Part shown: positions 1 through 7,272 of the stretch, one piece after another
Numbering within the stretch: position 1 is the first letter of the stretch
Layout: every line of letters begins with the position of its first letter
Assembly (NCBI GenBank): GCA_030606095.1
Contig: JAUWHC010000022.1
Location: 1 to 14,573, forward strand
Direction of reading: 5' to 3'
Length of the DNA stretch: 14,573 bases
DNA from: Promethearchaeota archaeon
Lineage (GTDB): Archaea > Asgardarchaeota > Lokiarchaeia > Sigyniarchaeales > SOKP01
Notes under the pieces: model-generated
The model's database searches: none
What the model saw: only the letters and a program-made list of their open reading frames with translations
Told to the model about the DNA's origin: nothing
Made by a program: the position numbers and the translations under genes

Positions 1-252
1 AAGCATATCGAACCAAAGTGGAAAGAAGTTGTTGTTAATATAATCCAAAACCTTGGCAAAAATAAAGTCGCACTAATAGGTGTAAGAGTATCTGATCAGA
101 GTGATTGGTCAAATATCATGGAAGAATTTAATGTAAACGAATATCTAGAAAAAAGGATGGTCTCTCTTTTATTTTTTAAGATTGGTTTCGAGTATCGCTT
201 GGAAATCTACGACCAATTAGAAATTATGTTTAATACAATAATGGATATATAA
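1..252 (+). CDS. C-terminal fragment of a protein sharing the C-terminal domain of the roadblock-GTPase gene
   Basis: The reading frame is open from the first base and ends at TAA 250-252, giving 83 residues; the start lies outside the window. The visible part aligns without gaps to residues 432-514 of the roadblock-GTPase protein encoded at 2491-4050, with about 40 of 83 residues identical by hand count. Shared blocks are GVRVSD, MEEF and KIGxxYRxxIYDxL. The two genes are therefore paralogs at least in this C-terminal domain, whose strand-helix pattern resembles the second half of a small GTPase. Whether the missing part also holds roadblock and GTPase domains cannot be seen. A T-rich stretch near 318-340 may end its transcript. 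The coding call is strong; the function is unknown. Confidence 0.85.
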   Translation, partial: KHIEPKWKEVVVNIIQNLGKNKVALIGVRVSDQSDWSNIMEEFNVNEYLEKRMVSLLFFKIGFEYRLEIYDQLEIMFNTIMDI

Positions 253-366
253 TAATCTTTATTATTACAATAAGAGATAAGCACTAATACTTCAAGAAAT
301 TAGGTTCTTAAAAGATCTTTTTATAATGCGTATTTTTATATCTTAACTTAAAGACAATGAAATATT

Positions 367-377
367 AAAAAAAAAAA
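367..377 (-). terminator. Poly-T terminator of the 7-TM gene
   Basis: A run of eleven A on the + strand is a T11 tract on the - strand, starting one base after the TAG stop of the gene at 379-1050. Archaeal transcription commonly ends at such U-tracts without a hairpin. Confidence 0.55.
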
Positions 378-378
378 T

Positions 379-1050
379 CTATTCCTTTTTCGGTCTTGTG
401 AAAAATAAACCATATGCTATGAAAAAGAAAAAAGTATAATGTGCCACATGTGCAATTACATCTAATAATGTTCCATAAAATGTTGCCATAATAATTCCGG
501 TTATTGTAGCAATAATAAAACCAATTGTAATTGCAAGAATTCGAAAATTTTTAGAGTTGATACTGAAATAAGAAAAGAAGAATATAATCCAAAAAGCCAT
601 AATTCTAGCAATCAAACTTGAAAAACTATAGATTGGAATTAGAAAACAGAATTCGATAATTAAGGAGATCACTGCCAAAATAGTTAAACTAATAATTGTT
701 GTTTTTCCTATTTTGCTACCTTTTTTATTGATTAATTTAACATCAAATGTACTAAATCCTAAAAATGCAGTTAGGAATAAAATTGCTCCTTTGTTAAACA
801 AATGATAATAATCCCAACCTAAATCTATAAAGATAATAGAAAAAACATATTTCATAAATAGATAACTTATAAGCCCTATACCTATACTAAAAAACCCTAA
901 ACCCCAAAATAGAGTTAATCTCACTTGGTTTTTTTTATATCGCCATATATAATAAATTCCTATTGATAATGAAATAATAATATCAATAATTATAAGAAAA
1001 AAGAGAATATTATTATAATCATACTCAGAAATAAGTTCAGTTAAGCTCAA
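379..1050 (-). CDS. Seven-transmembrane protein of unknown function
   Basis: This gene encodes 223 residues, starting at TTG (1050-1048) with GGAG six bases upstream (1060-1057); the strong ribosome site decides this unusual start. The product is almost entirely membrane: seven hydrophobic segments lie at about residues 13-36, 43-66, 68-102, 114-140, 143-163, 167-191 and 194-217. Positive clusters follow segments 1 (RYKKNQVR), 3 (KLINKKGSK), 5 (NSKNFR) and 7 (RPKKE), which predicts an outside N-terminus and a cytoplasmic C-terminus. There is no soluble domain. The layout resembles stand-alone versions of the 7-TM sensory input domains found in front of histidine kinases, but I recognise no family motif, and a channel or small transporter is also possible. 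It is divergent from the NapH-like gene. Confidence 0.8.
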   Translation of the reverse strand: MSLTELISEYDYNNILFFLIIIDIIISLSIGIYYIWRYKKNQVRLTLFWGLGFFSIGIGLISYLFMKYVFSIIFIDLGWDYYHLFNKGAILFLTAFLGFSTFDVKLINKKGSKIGKTTIISLTILAVISLIIEFCFLIPIYSFSSLIARIMAFWIIFFFSYFSINSKNFRILAITIGFIIATITGIIMATFYGTLLDVIAHVAHYTFFFFIAYGLFFTRPKKE

Positions 1051-1181
1051 TTTTATCTCCTAAAAAATTATTAAATGTGATAATTATATTGTTGTTATTA
1101 TTTAAAAAGTTTATAGACTTACATTAAAGTCAATAAAAAATACTTAATATTTTAAATTACTTTTTATTCTCAATATTGCTA

Positions 1182-1220
1182 TTTTATTATACTTGATGAC
1201 TTTGGAATAATATTTCGGTG
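1182..1220 (+). promoter_or_regulatory. Possible promoter and ribosome site of the NapH-like gene
   Basis: TTTTATTATA at 1182-1191 is a plausible TATA box and would place transcription start near 1213. GGTG at 1217-1220, seven bases before the ATG at 1228, is the likely ribosome-binding site. The whole region is AT-rich, so the TATA call is weak. Confidence 0.3.
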
Positions 1221-1227
1221 TTATTAA

Positions 1228-2337
1228 ATGGAAAAAGAAGAAAAGAAGTCTGAACCTCAACATTACTTTAAATTACTAAGATACGTAATTTATTTCTTTA
1301 TCATAACCGGTTTAATTGCAGGATTATTAATGGGTATTGTAAGAAAAAGGGTGGGTCCTGATGTTCAAGTAATCATAGTGTGGATTTTTATTGTTTATGA
1401 AAATGGAGTTCGATCGATTGCTACAATTATTGGGTTCTATTTAACCTACAAGTATCTTAAGAGCTCAAAAGGGAAAATCTCCCGATTCAGGCGGATAAGT
1501 TTTTGTAGTCTTTCTATATCGTTTGCATTTTTTTATCTAATATTACCATTCATACTTCATTTTACGGAATTTTATTTAGCGTTAATACCATTTCCTTGGG
1601 CCTCTTTGCCATTTCAAGCACCGATAACAGGTGGTTATTTAACTACTTCCTTCACCGATCATTTGGGATGGAATGGCGTTATTATAACTCTCTATGTATA
1701 TTATATATACCAAATAATTACATTTACAGGAACTATTTTTTTAGGAAGACGTTGGCATTGTAGTATGTTATGCACATTTATGGGTGCTCATGGAGAAGGG
1801 TTTGGTGAGGCATTACCTTTAATCCCTCATGACAAAAAACGACCCAAATCTAAAAGAGTTCATCCAAAAATACGAATAATTCTCTTATTAATTCAGATTT
1901 TTATATTTATTCTCAATTCTTTTCTAATAATTATCTGGATGATTTTTTCCTTTAGCGGAACTGCACTTATACCCGTTGAAACATTAATATCGATCGAAAG
2001 AACAAAATATTTAATTTTTGAATTGTATTTAATGCTTTTTTTAATGTTCTTTGTTGGGGGAAGAGGCTATTGCTATTATTGTCCCGCGGGAACACTACTG
2101 GGCGTAATGGGAAGGCTTGTAGGACAACAAATCACCACCGGTCTTACAGAATGCACTAGCTGTGGTCTCTGTAACGATGCTTGTAAAATGTCGGTCGATA
2201 TTATGGCTAAGGCAGAGATCGGGGAACCTGTAAAATCTATAAACTGTGTAGGGTGTGGAGTGTGCGTTGAGTCATGCCCTATGGGCAATTTGCAATATAC
2301 AACAACCTTTTTAACAAAATATCATAAGAGAAAATAA
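1228..2337 (+). CDS. NapH/NosR-like membrane 4Fe-4S polyferredoxin
   Basis: This 369-residue integral membrane iron-sulfur protein probably passes electrons between the quinone pool or a membrane partner and a soluble acceptor. About six membrane segments lie at residues 15-38, 46-73, 90-111, 148-172, 214-243 and 259-276. C178xxxC182 follows segment 4, and C282xxC285-P follows segment 6; these match the paired cysteine motifs of the NapH/NosR/CcoG group. The tail carries two ferredoxin-type clusters: C309xxC312xxC315xxxC319 and C340xxC343xxC346xxxC350-P. Established NapH members funnel electrons to periplasmic reductases or act in respiratory electron transfer. No reductase, cytochrome or NapG-like gene lies next to it, so the partner is unknown. 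The ATG start has GGTG seven bases upstream, and a T10 run follows the stop. Confidence 0.85.
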   Translation: MEKEEKKSEPQHYFKLLRYVIYFFIITGLIAGLLMGIVRKRVGPDVQVIIVWIFIVYENGVRSIATIIGFYLTYKYLKSSKGKISRFRRISFCSLSISFAFFYLILPFILHFTEFYLALIPFPWASLPFQAPITGGYLTTSFTDHLGWNGVIITLYVYYIYQIITFTGTIFLGRRWHCSMLCTFMGAHGEGFGEALPLIPHDKKRPKSKRVHPKIRIILLLIQIFIFILNSFLIIIWMIFSFSGTALIPVETLISIERTKYLIFELYLMLFLMFFVGGRGYCYYCPAGTLLGVMGRLVGQQITTGLTECTSCGLCNDACKMSVDIMAKAEIGEPVKSINCVGCGVCVESCPMGNLQYTTTFLTKYHKRK

Positions 2338-2376
2338 AAGAATTACTCTCTTAATAATAAGGCTGTAATCGATCTC

Positions 2377-2386
2377 TTTTTTTTTT
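2377..2386 (+). terminator. Poly-T terminator after the NapH-like gene
   Basis: A run of ten T begins 40 bases after the TAA at 2335-2337 and before the next gene's probable promoter, as expected for an archaeal intrinsic U-tract terminator. Confidence 0.5.
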
Positions 2387-2426
2387 CAAAGTTTTTTAAT
2401 TGAAATAGCTACTTTTAAAAATAAGT

Positions 2427-2436
2427 TATATTATAA
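2427..2436 (+). promoter_or_regulatory. Possible TATA box of the roadblock-GTPase gene
   Basis: TTATATTATA lies about 55-64 bases before the TTG start. A transcript starting roughly 25 bases downstream would have a leader of about 35 bases. AT-rich surroundings make this tentative. Confidence 0.3.
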
Positions 2437-2490
2437 TAATGATAAGTACAAATTCCGTTCAATATTATACACATTTGAAGGTAGGTTCGA

Positions 2491-4050
2491 TTGCTTATAA
2501 ACAGAAATCAACTTTTTAACGAGATTTTAGGTAATTTTTTAGAAAGATTTACAGATGTTGAAGCGATTATCGTCTCCGACATTGAAGGATTAGTTATTGC
2601 GGGAGAAAAAAGAAAGGATATTGATGTCGAAATTGTATCTGTTTTGACTACATTAATAAACCCGATTTTAGAAAGGATACGAAATGAATTCTCTTTCAAA
2701 AAATTTGGAACTGCAGCGTTTGACACAGACGAGTACCGTTTACTTTTTGTTACTATTGACGAAGAGAGAATATTGAGTATAGTTTTTAACAGTATGGCGT
2801 CAGTTGAAAAAGTCGCACCATATACGTACTTTTTAGCTGAGAAATCAGCTCAAATACTGAACGCCCAAGCTGGCGATTCAATTCAATTGGCAATTCCCGA
2901 TTTTGAACAAGAAATAGTTCGCCATAGAAAATTAAAAGATTCAATATATCAATCGGAAGGCGATGAATATGGTAATTACGCCTTTAAGTTCGTAATTATT
3001 GGTGATTATGAGGTTGGAAAAACATCATTGATTAGACAATTTGTAGAACGCAAGTTTTCACACCATTATAGAGCCACAATTGGTCTAAATATTTTAGCAC
3101 ATAATTTTGACTTTCAAGGGAATCAAATTTGCTGCCAACTCTGGGATTTGGGATCACAACAATATTTTCAACGTTTTCGCAAGATATATTACGCTGGTGC
3201 AGAAGCTGGTTTTATCGTTTTTGATCTTACTAGAAGAGAATCTTTTGAAAATGTAAAGAGTTGGTATAAAGAAGTATCTGAACTTATCGAAGAAAAAGAT
3301 ATTCCCATAATGGTTATTGGTAATAAAAGCGATTTGATCGAACAACGATTAATATCTACCGAAGAAGGAGAAGAATTAGCCAATTTATTATCTGAAAATG
3401 GCTCATCTTATATTGAAACGAGCGCACTTACGGGAAATAACGTTAAGGACGCATTTGAATTAATTGCTTATCATTATATAGTAAAAAGTAAAAAAAAGGA
3501 AAAGGATAGAACTAAAGATGGTTTAATAGAAGCGATTTATTCCACTTTAAAAGATTTAATTATATTGGAATTAACTTTTATTACTTATAGCATGAGCTGG
3601 AACCCTGGATTCCATACTATATTGGATATTGAAAAACTAGGCGATTTTTCTAAGATAAAAGATAGTAGCGAAGAAAAATTATACACTTATAAGAACGGAG
3701 TGATGTTAAGTAGTTATCTTTACGATAAATTTGACCTTTCTAATTCTGACGGTGTTTTTTGTATATTCGACGCTAGAGATAAAGAACACATTGATCCTAA
3801 TTGGAGGGAGATTTTAATTCAAATCATTCAAAAAATTAGAAAAAAACGAACAATTATCGTTGGAGTTCGAGTTTCTGACGATAAAAACTGGTCCCAATTA
3901 ATGGAAGAATTTGTTATTGACGAAGATTTAGAAGAAAAAGTTGTATCGATAGTGTTTCTCAAAATTGGTTCTGATTACAGAGAAAAAATATACGATTACC
4001 TTAAGCTCATGTTAAACACTATAGTTAACACGAGAAACTTAAAATACTAA
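2491..4050 (+). CDS. Roadblock / Ras-Arf-like small GTPase / C-terminal domain fusion
   Basis: This 519-residue protein has three parts. Residues 1 to about 130 fit a roadblock/LC7 domain, a small fold that dimerises and scaffolds GTPases. Residues 163-335 are a small GTPase of the Rab/Ras/Arf superfamily: G1 G171DYEVGKTS179, G2 T196 in ATIG, G3 W218DLGSQ223, G4 N278KSD281, G5 T310SAL313. The normally invariant Gly of DxxG is Ser222. A lysine-rich linker (331-345) leads to a domain of about 170 residues (345-519) that recurs in the gene at the window start. That domain looks like a decayed GTPase fold: GVFCIFDARD and TIIVGVRVSD match strands 4 and 5 of the real GTPase domain. The start is TTG 2491 with AGGT-type sites just upstream. 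Roadblock and small GTPase families are strongly expanded in Asgard archaea; the exact role here is unknown, perhaps a membrane or signalling switch. Confidence 0.9.
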   Translation: MLINRNQLFNEILGNFLERFTDVEAIIVSDIEGLVIAGEKRKDIDVEIVSVLTTLINPILERIRNEFSFKKFGTAAFDTDEYRLLFVTIDEERILSIVFNSMASVEKVAPYTYFLAEKSAQILNAQAGDSIQLAIPDFEQEIVRHRKLKDSIYQSEGDEYGNYAFKFVIIGDYEVGKTSLIRQFVERKFSHHYRATIGLNILAHNFDFQGNQICCQLWDLGSQQYFQRFRKIYYAGAEAGFIVFDLTRRESFENVKSWYKEVSELIEEKDIPIMVIGNKSDLIEQRLISTEEGEELANLLSENGSSYIETSALTGNNVKDAFELIAYHYIVKSKKKEKDRTKDGLIEAIYSTLKDLIILELTFITYSMSWNPGFHTILDIEKLGDFSKIKDSSEEKLYTYKNGVMLSSYLYDKFDLSNSDGVFCIFDARDKEHIDPNWREILIQIIQKIRKKRTIIVGVRVSDDKNWSQLMEEFVIDEDLEEKVVSIVFLKIGSDYREKIYDYLKLMLNTIVNTRNLKY

Positions 4051-4054
4051 TGTA

Positions 4055-5119
4055 TTACTTTTTCAACCTATTTTTTAATTGTTCGGCGATTAAATCGCCC
4101 ATTTCCTCGGTTGAGAGGGTTTTTAATTTTTCACTTTTTATGTCTACAGTTCTCCCTTCCTTAAGAGCTTCTTCTACTGCTTTATCAACTTCATTTCCAA
4201 TTTCAAGCGAATTAAACGACTCCTGAAGCATTAATTTTACGCTCAAAATAGTACCAATAGGGTTAGCTATACCTTTTCCAGCGATATCGGGCGCAGAACC
4301 GTGAATGGGCTCGTACATCGAAACATTTCGGGGGTTGATATTTCCACTCGAAGCCATCCCTAAACTTCCTATAAGAAACGCTCCCTCGTCACTTATTATA
4401 TCTCCGAACATATTTCCCGTCACAACCGTTTGAAATTTATATGGTGCTCGAATAAGCCATTGACAATACGCGTCAACGTAAATATCTTCTTTTTGGATTT
4501 TTGGATAGTTTTCACCTATTTCGTGAAATATTTTGCGCCACAATTGGCTAGGCTTTAAAAGGTTTGCTTTATCAACAGAAGTAACTTTACTATGTCCCTT
4601 TTTTTTGGCAAATTCAAACGCATACTTTATTATTCGTTCACAGCCTTTTCTAGTGTAAAGCATTAGATTCTGAGCAGAATCCTCGTCTATGCTCCCTATA
4701 TTTTTATAGAGCCCTTCAGTATTTTCCCTTACAAAAGTGATATCTATCCCGCTACCTATAAATTCGTCTTTCAATGGACACTTCTCGCGAAGTATGTCGT
4801 ATAGTTTAATTGGTCTTAAATTAACGTATAAATCTAACCCTTGTCTTATCTTCATTATTGCGCTTTCTGCTACTCCAAGAGGTAAATCAGGTAAACCTAA
4901 GGCGCCAAATAATAACGCATCGGAATTCCTAATCGTTTCAAACGATTGTTCAGGGAGGTTGTTCCCAAATTTTTTCCATACTTCCCCTCCCGCTGGTGCT
5001 TCTTTGAATTCAAAATCAAATTCAGTGTAATCCGAAATGATTTCGAGGATTTTTACTCCTTCATTTACAACCTCAGGACCTACGCCATCCCCCCTGCATA
5101 CAGAAATAATTTTTTTCAT
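4055..5119 (-). CDS. leuB: 3-isopropylmalate dehydrogenase-like NAD-dependent enzyme
   Basis: This 354-residue member of the isocitrate/isopropylmalate dehydrogenase family oxidatively decarboxylates a 2-hydroxy acid. The substrate and metal residues are present: R92, R102 (NLRP), R131 and Y138 (FVREN...GLY), K184 (VDKANLL), D216, D240 and D244 (FGDIISDE). The cofactor loop GSAPDIAGKGIANP with D278 fits NAD rather than NADP. The K184 block and the following LWRK favour isopropylmalate dehydrogenase over tartrate/D-malate dehydrogenase, although VRENTEG and the absence of other leucine genes leave homologous substrates possible. Its stop is four bases from the stop of the roadblock-GTPase gene, a tail-to-tail pair, so the two mRNAs must overlap or end inside each other. 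The ATG start has no clear ribosome site. Confidence 0.85.
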   Translation of the reverse strand: MKKIISVCRGDGVGPEVVNEGVKILEIISDYTEFDFEFKEAPAGGEVWKKFGNNLPEQSFETIRNSDALLFGALGLPDLPLGVAESAIMKIRQGLDLYVNLRPIKLYDILREKCPLKDEFIGSGIDITFVRENTEGLYKNIGSIDEDSAQNLMLYTRKGCERIIKYAFEFAKKKGHSKVTSVDKANLLKPSQLWRKIFHEIGENYPKIQKEDIYVDAYCQWLIRAPYKFQTVVTGNMFGDIISDEGAFLIGSLGMASSGNINPRNVSMYEPIHGSAPDIAGKGIANPIGTILSVKLMLQESFNSLEIGNEVDKAVEEALKEGRTVDIKSEKLKTLSTEEMGDLIAEQLKNRLKK

Positions 5120-5363
5120 AAGATTTCAAGTTAAATAATTTAATTGTGTAAAATAAATTAACAGATATAATAAAACTTATCAGATATAGAGTAATTTTTA
5201 AGACTTTTATTTATCCTTATAGCTTTTTTTTATCTAATTATTTTTTAAATAAATTCTTTTTAATGTTATAACTTTCGAGAATCCAATATTTAAAATTTTT
5301 AATCAATTAAGTGTTATTTAATCAAAATCAAGAAGGTAACAAAGTCTTTGAGATTATTAACTT

Positions 5364-5516
5364 TTATCTAGGAAATATATCAAATAGTAGAATCTTCACC
5401 AAAATTAGCTCATTTCCTCTATGCTTAAATCTGCATCGTCTACATTTTCCAAAATAAGAAAAGATCTCTGATCTAACGGCTCAGAAGTATATCTCCCGCT
5501 TTTCTTCTCTAACATC
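5364..5516 (-). pseudogene. Possible small ORF or frameshifted gene remnant
   Basis: A 50-codon frame runs from ATG 5516-5514 to TAA 5366-5364 on the - strand. Its first 19 codons (MLEKKSGRYTSEPLDQRSF) look protein-like. If one A is removed from the A5 run at 5459-5463, the frame continues as LILENVDDADLSIEEMS and stops at 5407-5405, which reads more like a soluble protein than the actual continuation, rich in Cys and Arg. Two stops lie just upstream of the frame. No ribosome site is visible. This could be a frameshifted remnant, a real short gene, or chance. Confidence 0.2.
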
Positions 5517-5580
5517 GCAATTTTGTCGATTGGAAGAAATTATTAACCGAAACATACTCCATCAAAAATATTACGCAAGT

Positions 5581-5608
5581 TTTAAATATTTAAAAGAAAA
5601 TATATAAT
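5581..5608 (+). promoter_or_regulatory. Probable promoter region of the histone gene
   Basis: Two TATA-like boxes are present, TTTAAATA at 5581-5588 and TATATAAT at 5601-5608. They would give leaders of roughly 70 and 50 bases to the chosen ATG. Which one is used cannot be decided by eye. Confidence 0.35.
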
Positions 5609-5668
5609 ATAATAAGGTTCAAATTGAAAAATGTGAACTTTAGAAAAAAATATTAAAAAGTTAAAAGT

Positions 5669-5673
5669 GGAGG
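5669..5673 (+). promoter_or_regulatory. Ribosome-binding site GGAGG of the histone gene
   Basis: A full GGAGG lies one base before ATG 5675 and ten bases before ATG 5684. Only the second spacing permits normal pairing with 16S rRNA, so this site decides the start. Confidence 0.6.
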
Positions 5674-5683
5674 AATGAAAAAA

Positions 5684-5896
5684 ATGGCTAAAAAAGTATT
5701 TGCCTGGTCACCAGTTCGAAAGTTAATGAAAGATAACGGCGCTGAAATGGTTGCTCGTGAAGCAGTAGACGCTCTAATTGATTATTTAGAGAAAGTTGCT
5801 AGAGGAGTAACAAATAAAGCATTAGAAATGACTCGACACGCTAACAGGAAGAAATTAACTGTTACTGATATGACTCTGGCAATGAAATTATTATAG
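5684..5896 (+). CDS. Archaeal histone, tail-less
   Basis: This 70-residue DNA-wrapping protein has the HMf-type histone fold. From ATG 5684 the sequence starts MAKKVFAWSPVRKLM; an in-frame ATG at 5675 adds only MKK and is too close to the GGAGG. Landmarks of the family: PVRxLMKDNGAE (residues 10-21, helix 1 and loop with R12), a long central helix 23-49, and the second DNA-binding loop R51HANRKK57 followed by a short helix ending LAMKLL. The length equals typical archaeal histones, with no extended N- or C-terminal tail beyond about five residues. The protein should dimerise and compact DNA. It precedes five acetyltransferase genes by 138 bases, but T-rich tracts between them suggest a separate transcript. 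Confidence 0.93.
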   Translation: MAKKVFAWSPVRKLMKDNGAEMVAREAVDALIDYLEKVARGVTNKALEMTRHANRKKLTVTDMTLAMKLL

Positions 5897-5920
5897 ATTT
5901 CAATTTTACTGCAAAAAATT

Positions 5921-5940
5921 ATTTATTTTTCTATTTTTTT
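5921..5940 (+). terminator. T-rich terminator after the histone gene
   Basis: Successive T-tracts, ending in T7 at 5934-5940, follow the histone stop by 25-44 bases. This is typical of archaeal termination and argues that the acetyltransferase array has its own promoter or relies on read-through. Confidence 0.4.
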
Positions 5941-6034
5941 ATATTTATTTTAAATGTGAAATTATTAATTTTTACTCTCATTCATATTTCTTAATCAAAT
6001 TCAATGAGTTATAATTTTTATTTGAGGGTAAAAC

Positions 6035-6619
6035 ATGACAGAAAAAAAAAAAGATAAGGAAGAAGATGATGTTTTTCCTTTCATAGAAGGAGAGATCATC
6101 GATTTAGTTGCTGGAAATTCTAAATGGGCTAATCTAAACTGTAAATGGATGAACGATCCAAAAGTCCGTCAATATTCTCGAAATATATGGCCAAGAACTC
6201 TCGAAGATGTAAAGAAATGGTTCGAACCTTTACCAGACAACCAAATGAGGGAATTTATTGTCTTTACAGTTTATCATAAGCACACAAAACGGCCAATCGG
6301 TAGTATAGGATTTAATCGCATTGATTGGGTCAGTAGAAATGCTAATATATTTTTAATAATCGGAGAACCTGAGTATTGGGGGAAGGGAATAGCTGGTGAA
6401 GCTTCTAGGTTAATGATTAAATACGGTTTTACTGAATTGAATTTTCATAAAATTTTTGCTGGAGTTTTTACACCAAATAAAAGGTCTCTTCGCGCAGCTG
6501 AAAAATTAGGATTTGAAAAAGAAGGCGTTTTAAAAGAAGAAATGTATGTTGACGGGCAATATCACGATGTGCACAGGTTCGCATTGTTTAAAAGAGATTG
6601 GAAAATAAAAGACGATTAA
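6035..6619 (+). CDS. GNAT acetyltransferase, RimJ/RimL-like, array copy 1
   Basis: This 194-residue GNAT-fold enzyme is predicted to move acetyl from acetyl-CoA to an amine, either a protein N-terminus, a lysine or a polyamine. A charged leader (MTEKKKDKEEDD) precedes the domain. The N-terminal part carries the array-wide signature WxNDPKVRxYSRN (38-50). The acetyl-CoA loop is W115GKGIA120, a good match to the Q/RxxGxG/A motif with W at the first position. AEKLGFEKEG (155-164) and YVDGQYHD (171-178) are typical of the RimJ/RimL/SpeG branch. The ATG has GAGGGT (6024-6029) just upstream, the best ribosome site in the array, consistent with the first gene of an operon. It is about 75% identical to copy 2. 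Confidence 0.92.
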   Translation: MTEKKKDKEEDDVFPFIEGEIIDLVAGNSKWANLNCKWMNDPKVRQYSRNIWPRTLEDVKKWFEPLPDNQMREFIVFTVYHKHTKRPIGSIGFNRIDWVSRNANIFLIIGEPEYWGKGIAGEASRLMIKYGFTELNFHKIFAGVFTPNKRSLRAAEKLGFEKEGVLKEEMYVDGQYHDVHRFALFKRDWKIKDD

Positions 6620-6643
6620 TAATTATATATTAATTGATTAAAG

Positions 6644-7240
6644 ATGACAGAAGAAAAAAAAGATAAAGAAGGTAAGGAAGAAGAAAATGACGTATTTCCT
6701 TTTATAGAAGGAGAAAGGATCGATTTAGTTGCTGGAAACTCTAAATGGGCAAATCTATTTTGTAATTGGATTAATAATCCAAAAGTTCGTCATTATTCTC
6801 GAAATATGTGGCCACAGACTCTTGAAGATGTAAAAAAAAGGTTCGAACCCCCACCAGACAGACGTATTCGGGATAATGCAAATTTTATGATTTATCATAA
6901 GCAAGAAAAACGACCAATTGGTAGTGTAGGGTTAGATAGTATCAATTGGGTTAGTAGAAATGCTAATCTTTTTGCAATAATCGGGGAACCCGAATATTGG
7001 GGAAAGGGTATAGCTGGTGAAGCTTGTGCACTAGTGATTAAATATGGTTTTACCGAATTGAATTTGCATAAAATTCATGCGGGAATCTTTAGCCCAAATA
7101 ATAGATCTCTTCGCGCAGCTGAGAAATTGGGATTTGAAAAAGAAGCAATTTTAAAAGAAGAAATATATATTGATGGAAAATATCACGATAATCATAGATT
7201 TTCGCTTTTAAAAAGAGATTGGAAAATGAAAGATGAATAA
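6644..7240 (+). CDS. GNAT acetyltransferase, RimJ/RimL-like, array copy 2
   Basis: This 198-residue close paralog of copy 1 has, by hand alignment from DVFPFIEGE onward, 137 of 183 residues identical. Near-identical DNA stretches also remain, for example around 6485-6524 and 7106-7145, so this is a fairly recent tandem duplication. The acetyl-CoA loop W119GKGIA124 is intact. The lysine/glutamate-rich leader is four residues longer than in copy 1. Differences cluster at residues 70-84 (PPDRRIRDNANF against PLPDNQMREFIVF in copy 1), a region that in this family helps shape the acceptor site, so substrate may differ. It begins 24 bases after copy 1 without a clear ribosome site, which suggests translation re-initiation or coupling. 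Confidence 0.92.
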   Translation: MTEEKKDKEGKEEENDVFPFIEGERIDLVAGNSKWANLFCNWINNPKVRHYSRNMWPQTLEDVKKRFEPPPDRRIRDNANFMIYHKQEKRPIGSVGLDSINWVSRNANLFAIIGEPEYWGKGIAGEACALVIKYGFTELNLHKIHAGIFSPNNRSLRAAEKLGFEKEAILKEEIYIDGKYHDNHRFSLLKRDWKMKDE

Positions 7241-7272
7241 TAATTATTAAATGAACGATTGGCGAGTAAATT

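Larger units (their letters stand above)
5120..5674. other. 555-base intergenic region
   Basis: This region lies between the divergent IPMDH-like and histone genes. Most of it is very AT-rich and holds no convincing gene or RNA. The stretch 5400-5530 is less AT-rich and may be a decayed small gene on the - strand (see its own entry). The histone promoter sits in the last 100 bases. An imperfect inverted repeat (AAGGTTC at about 5614, GAACTT at about 5635) lies between promoter and gene and could be an operator, but it is weak. Confidence 0.5.

Noticed and set aside
2076..2288. Open frame on the - strand inside the NapH-like gene
   Set aside because: It is a shadow of the cysteine-rich ferredoxin coding region, without ribosome site or family features.
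5675..5677. First ATG of the histone gene
   Set aside because: Only one base separates it from GGAGG; ATG 5684 has workable spacing and gives the usual family length.
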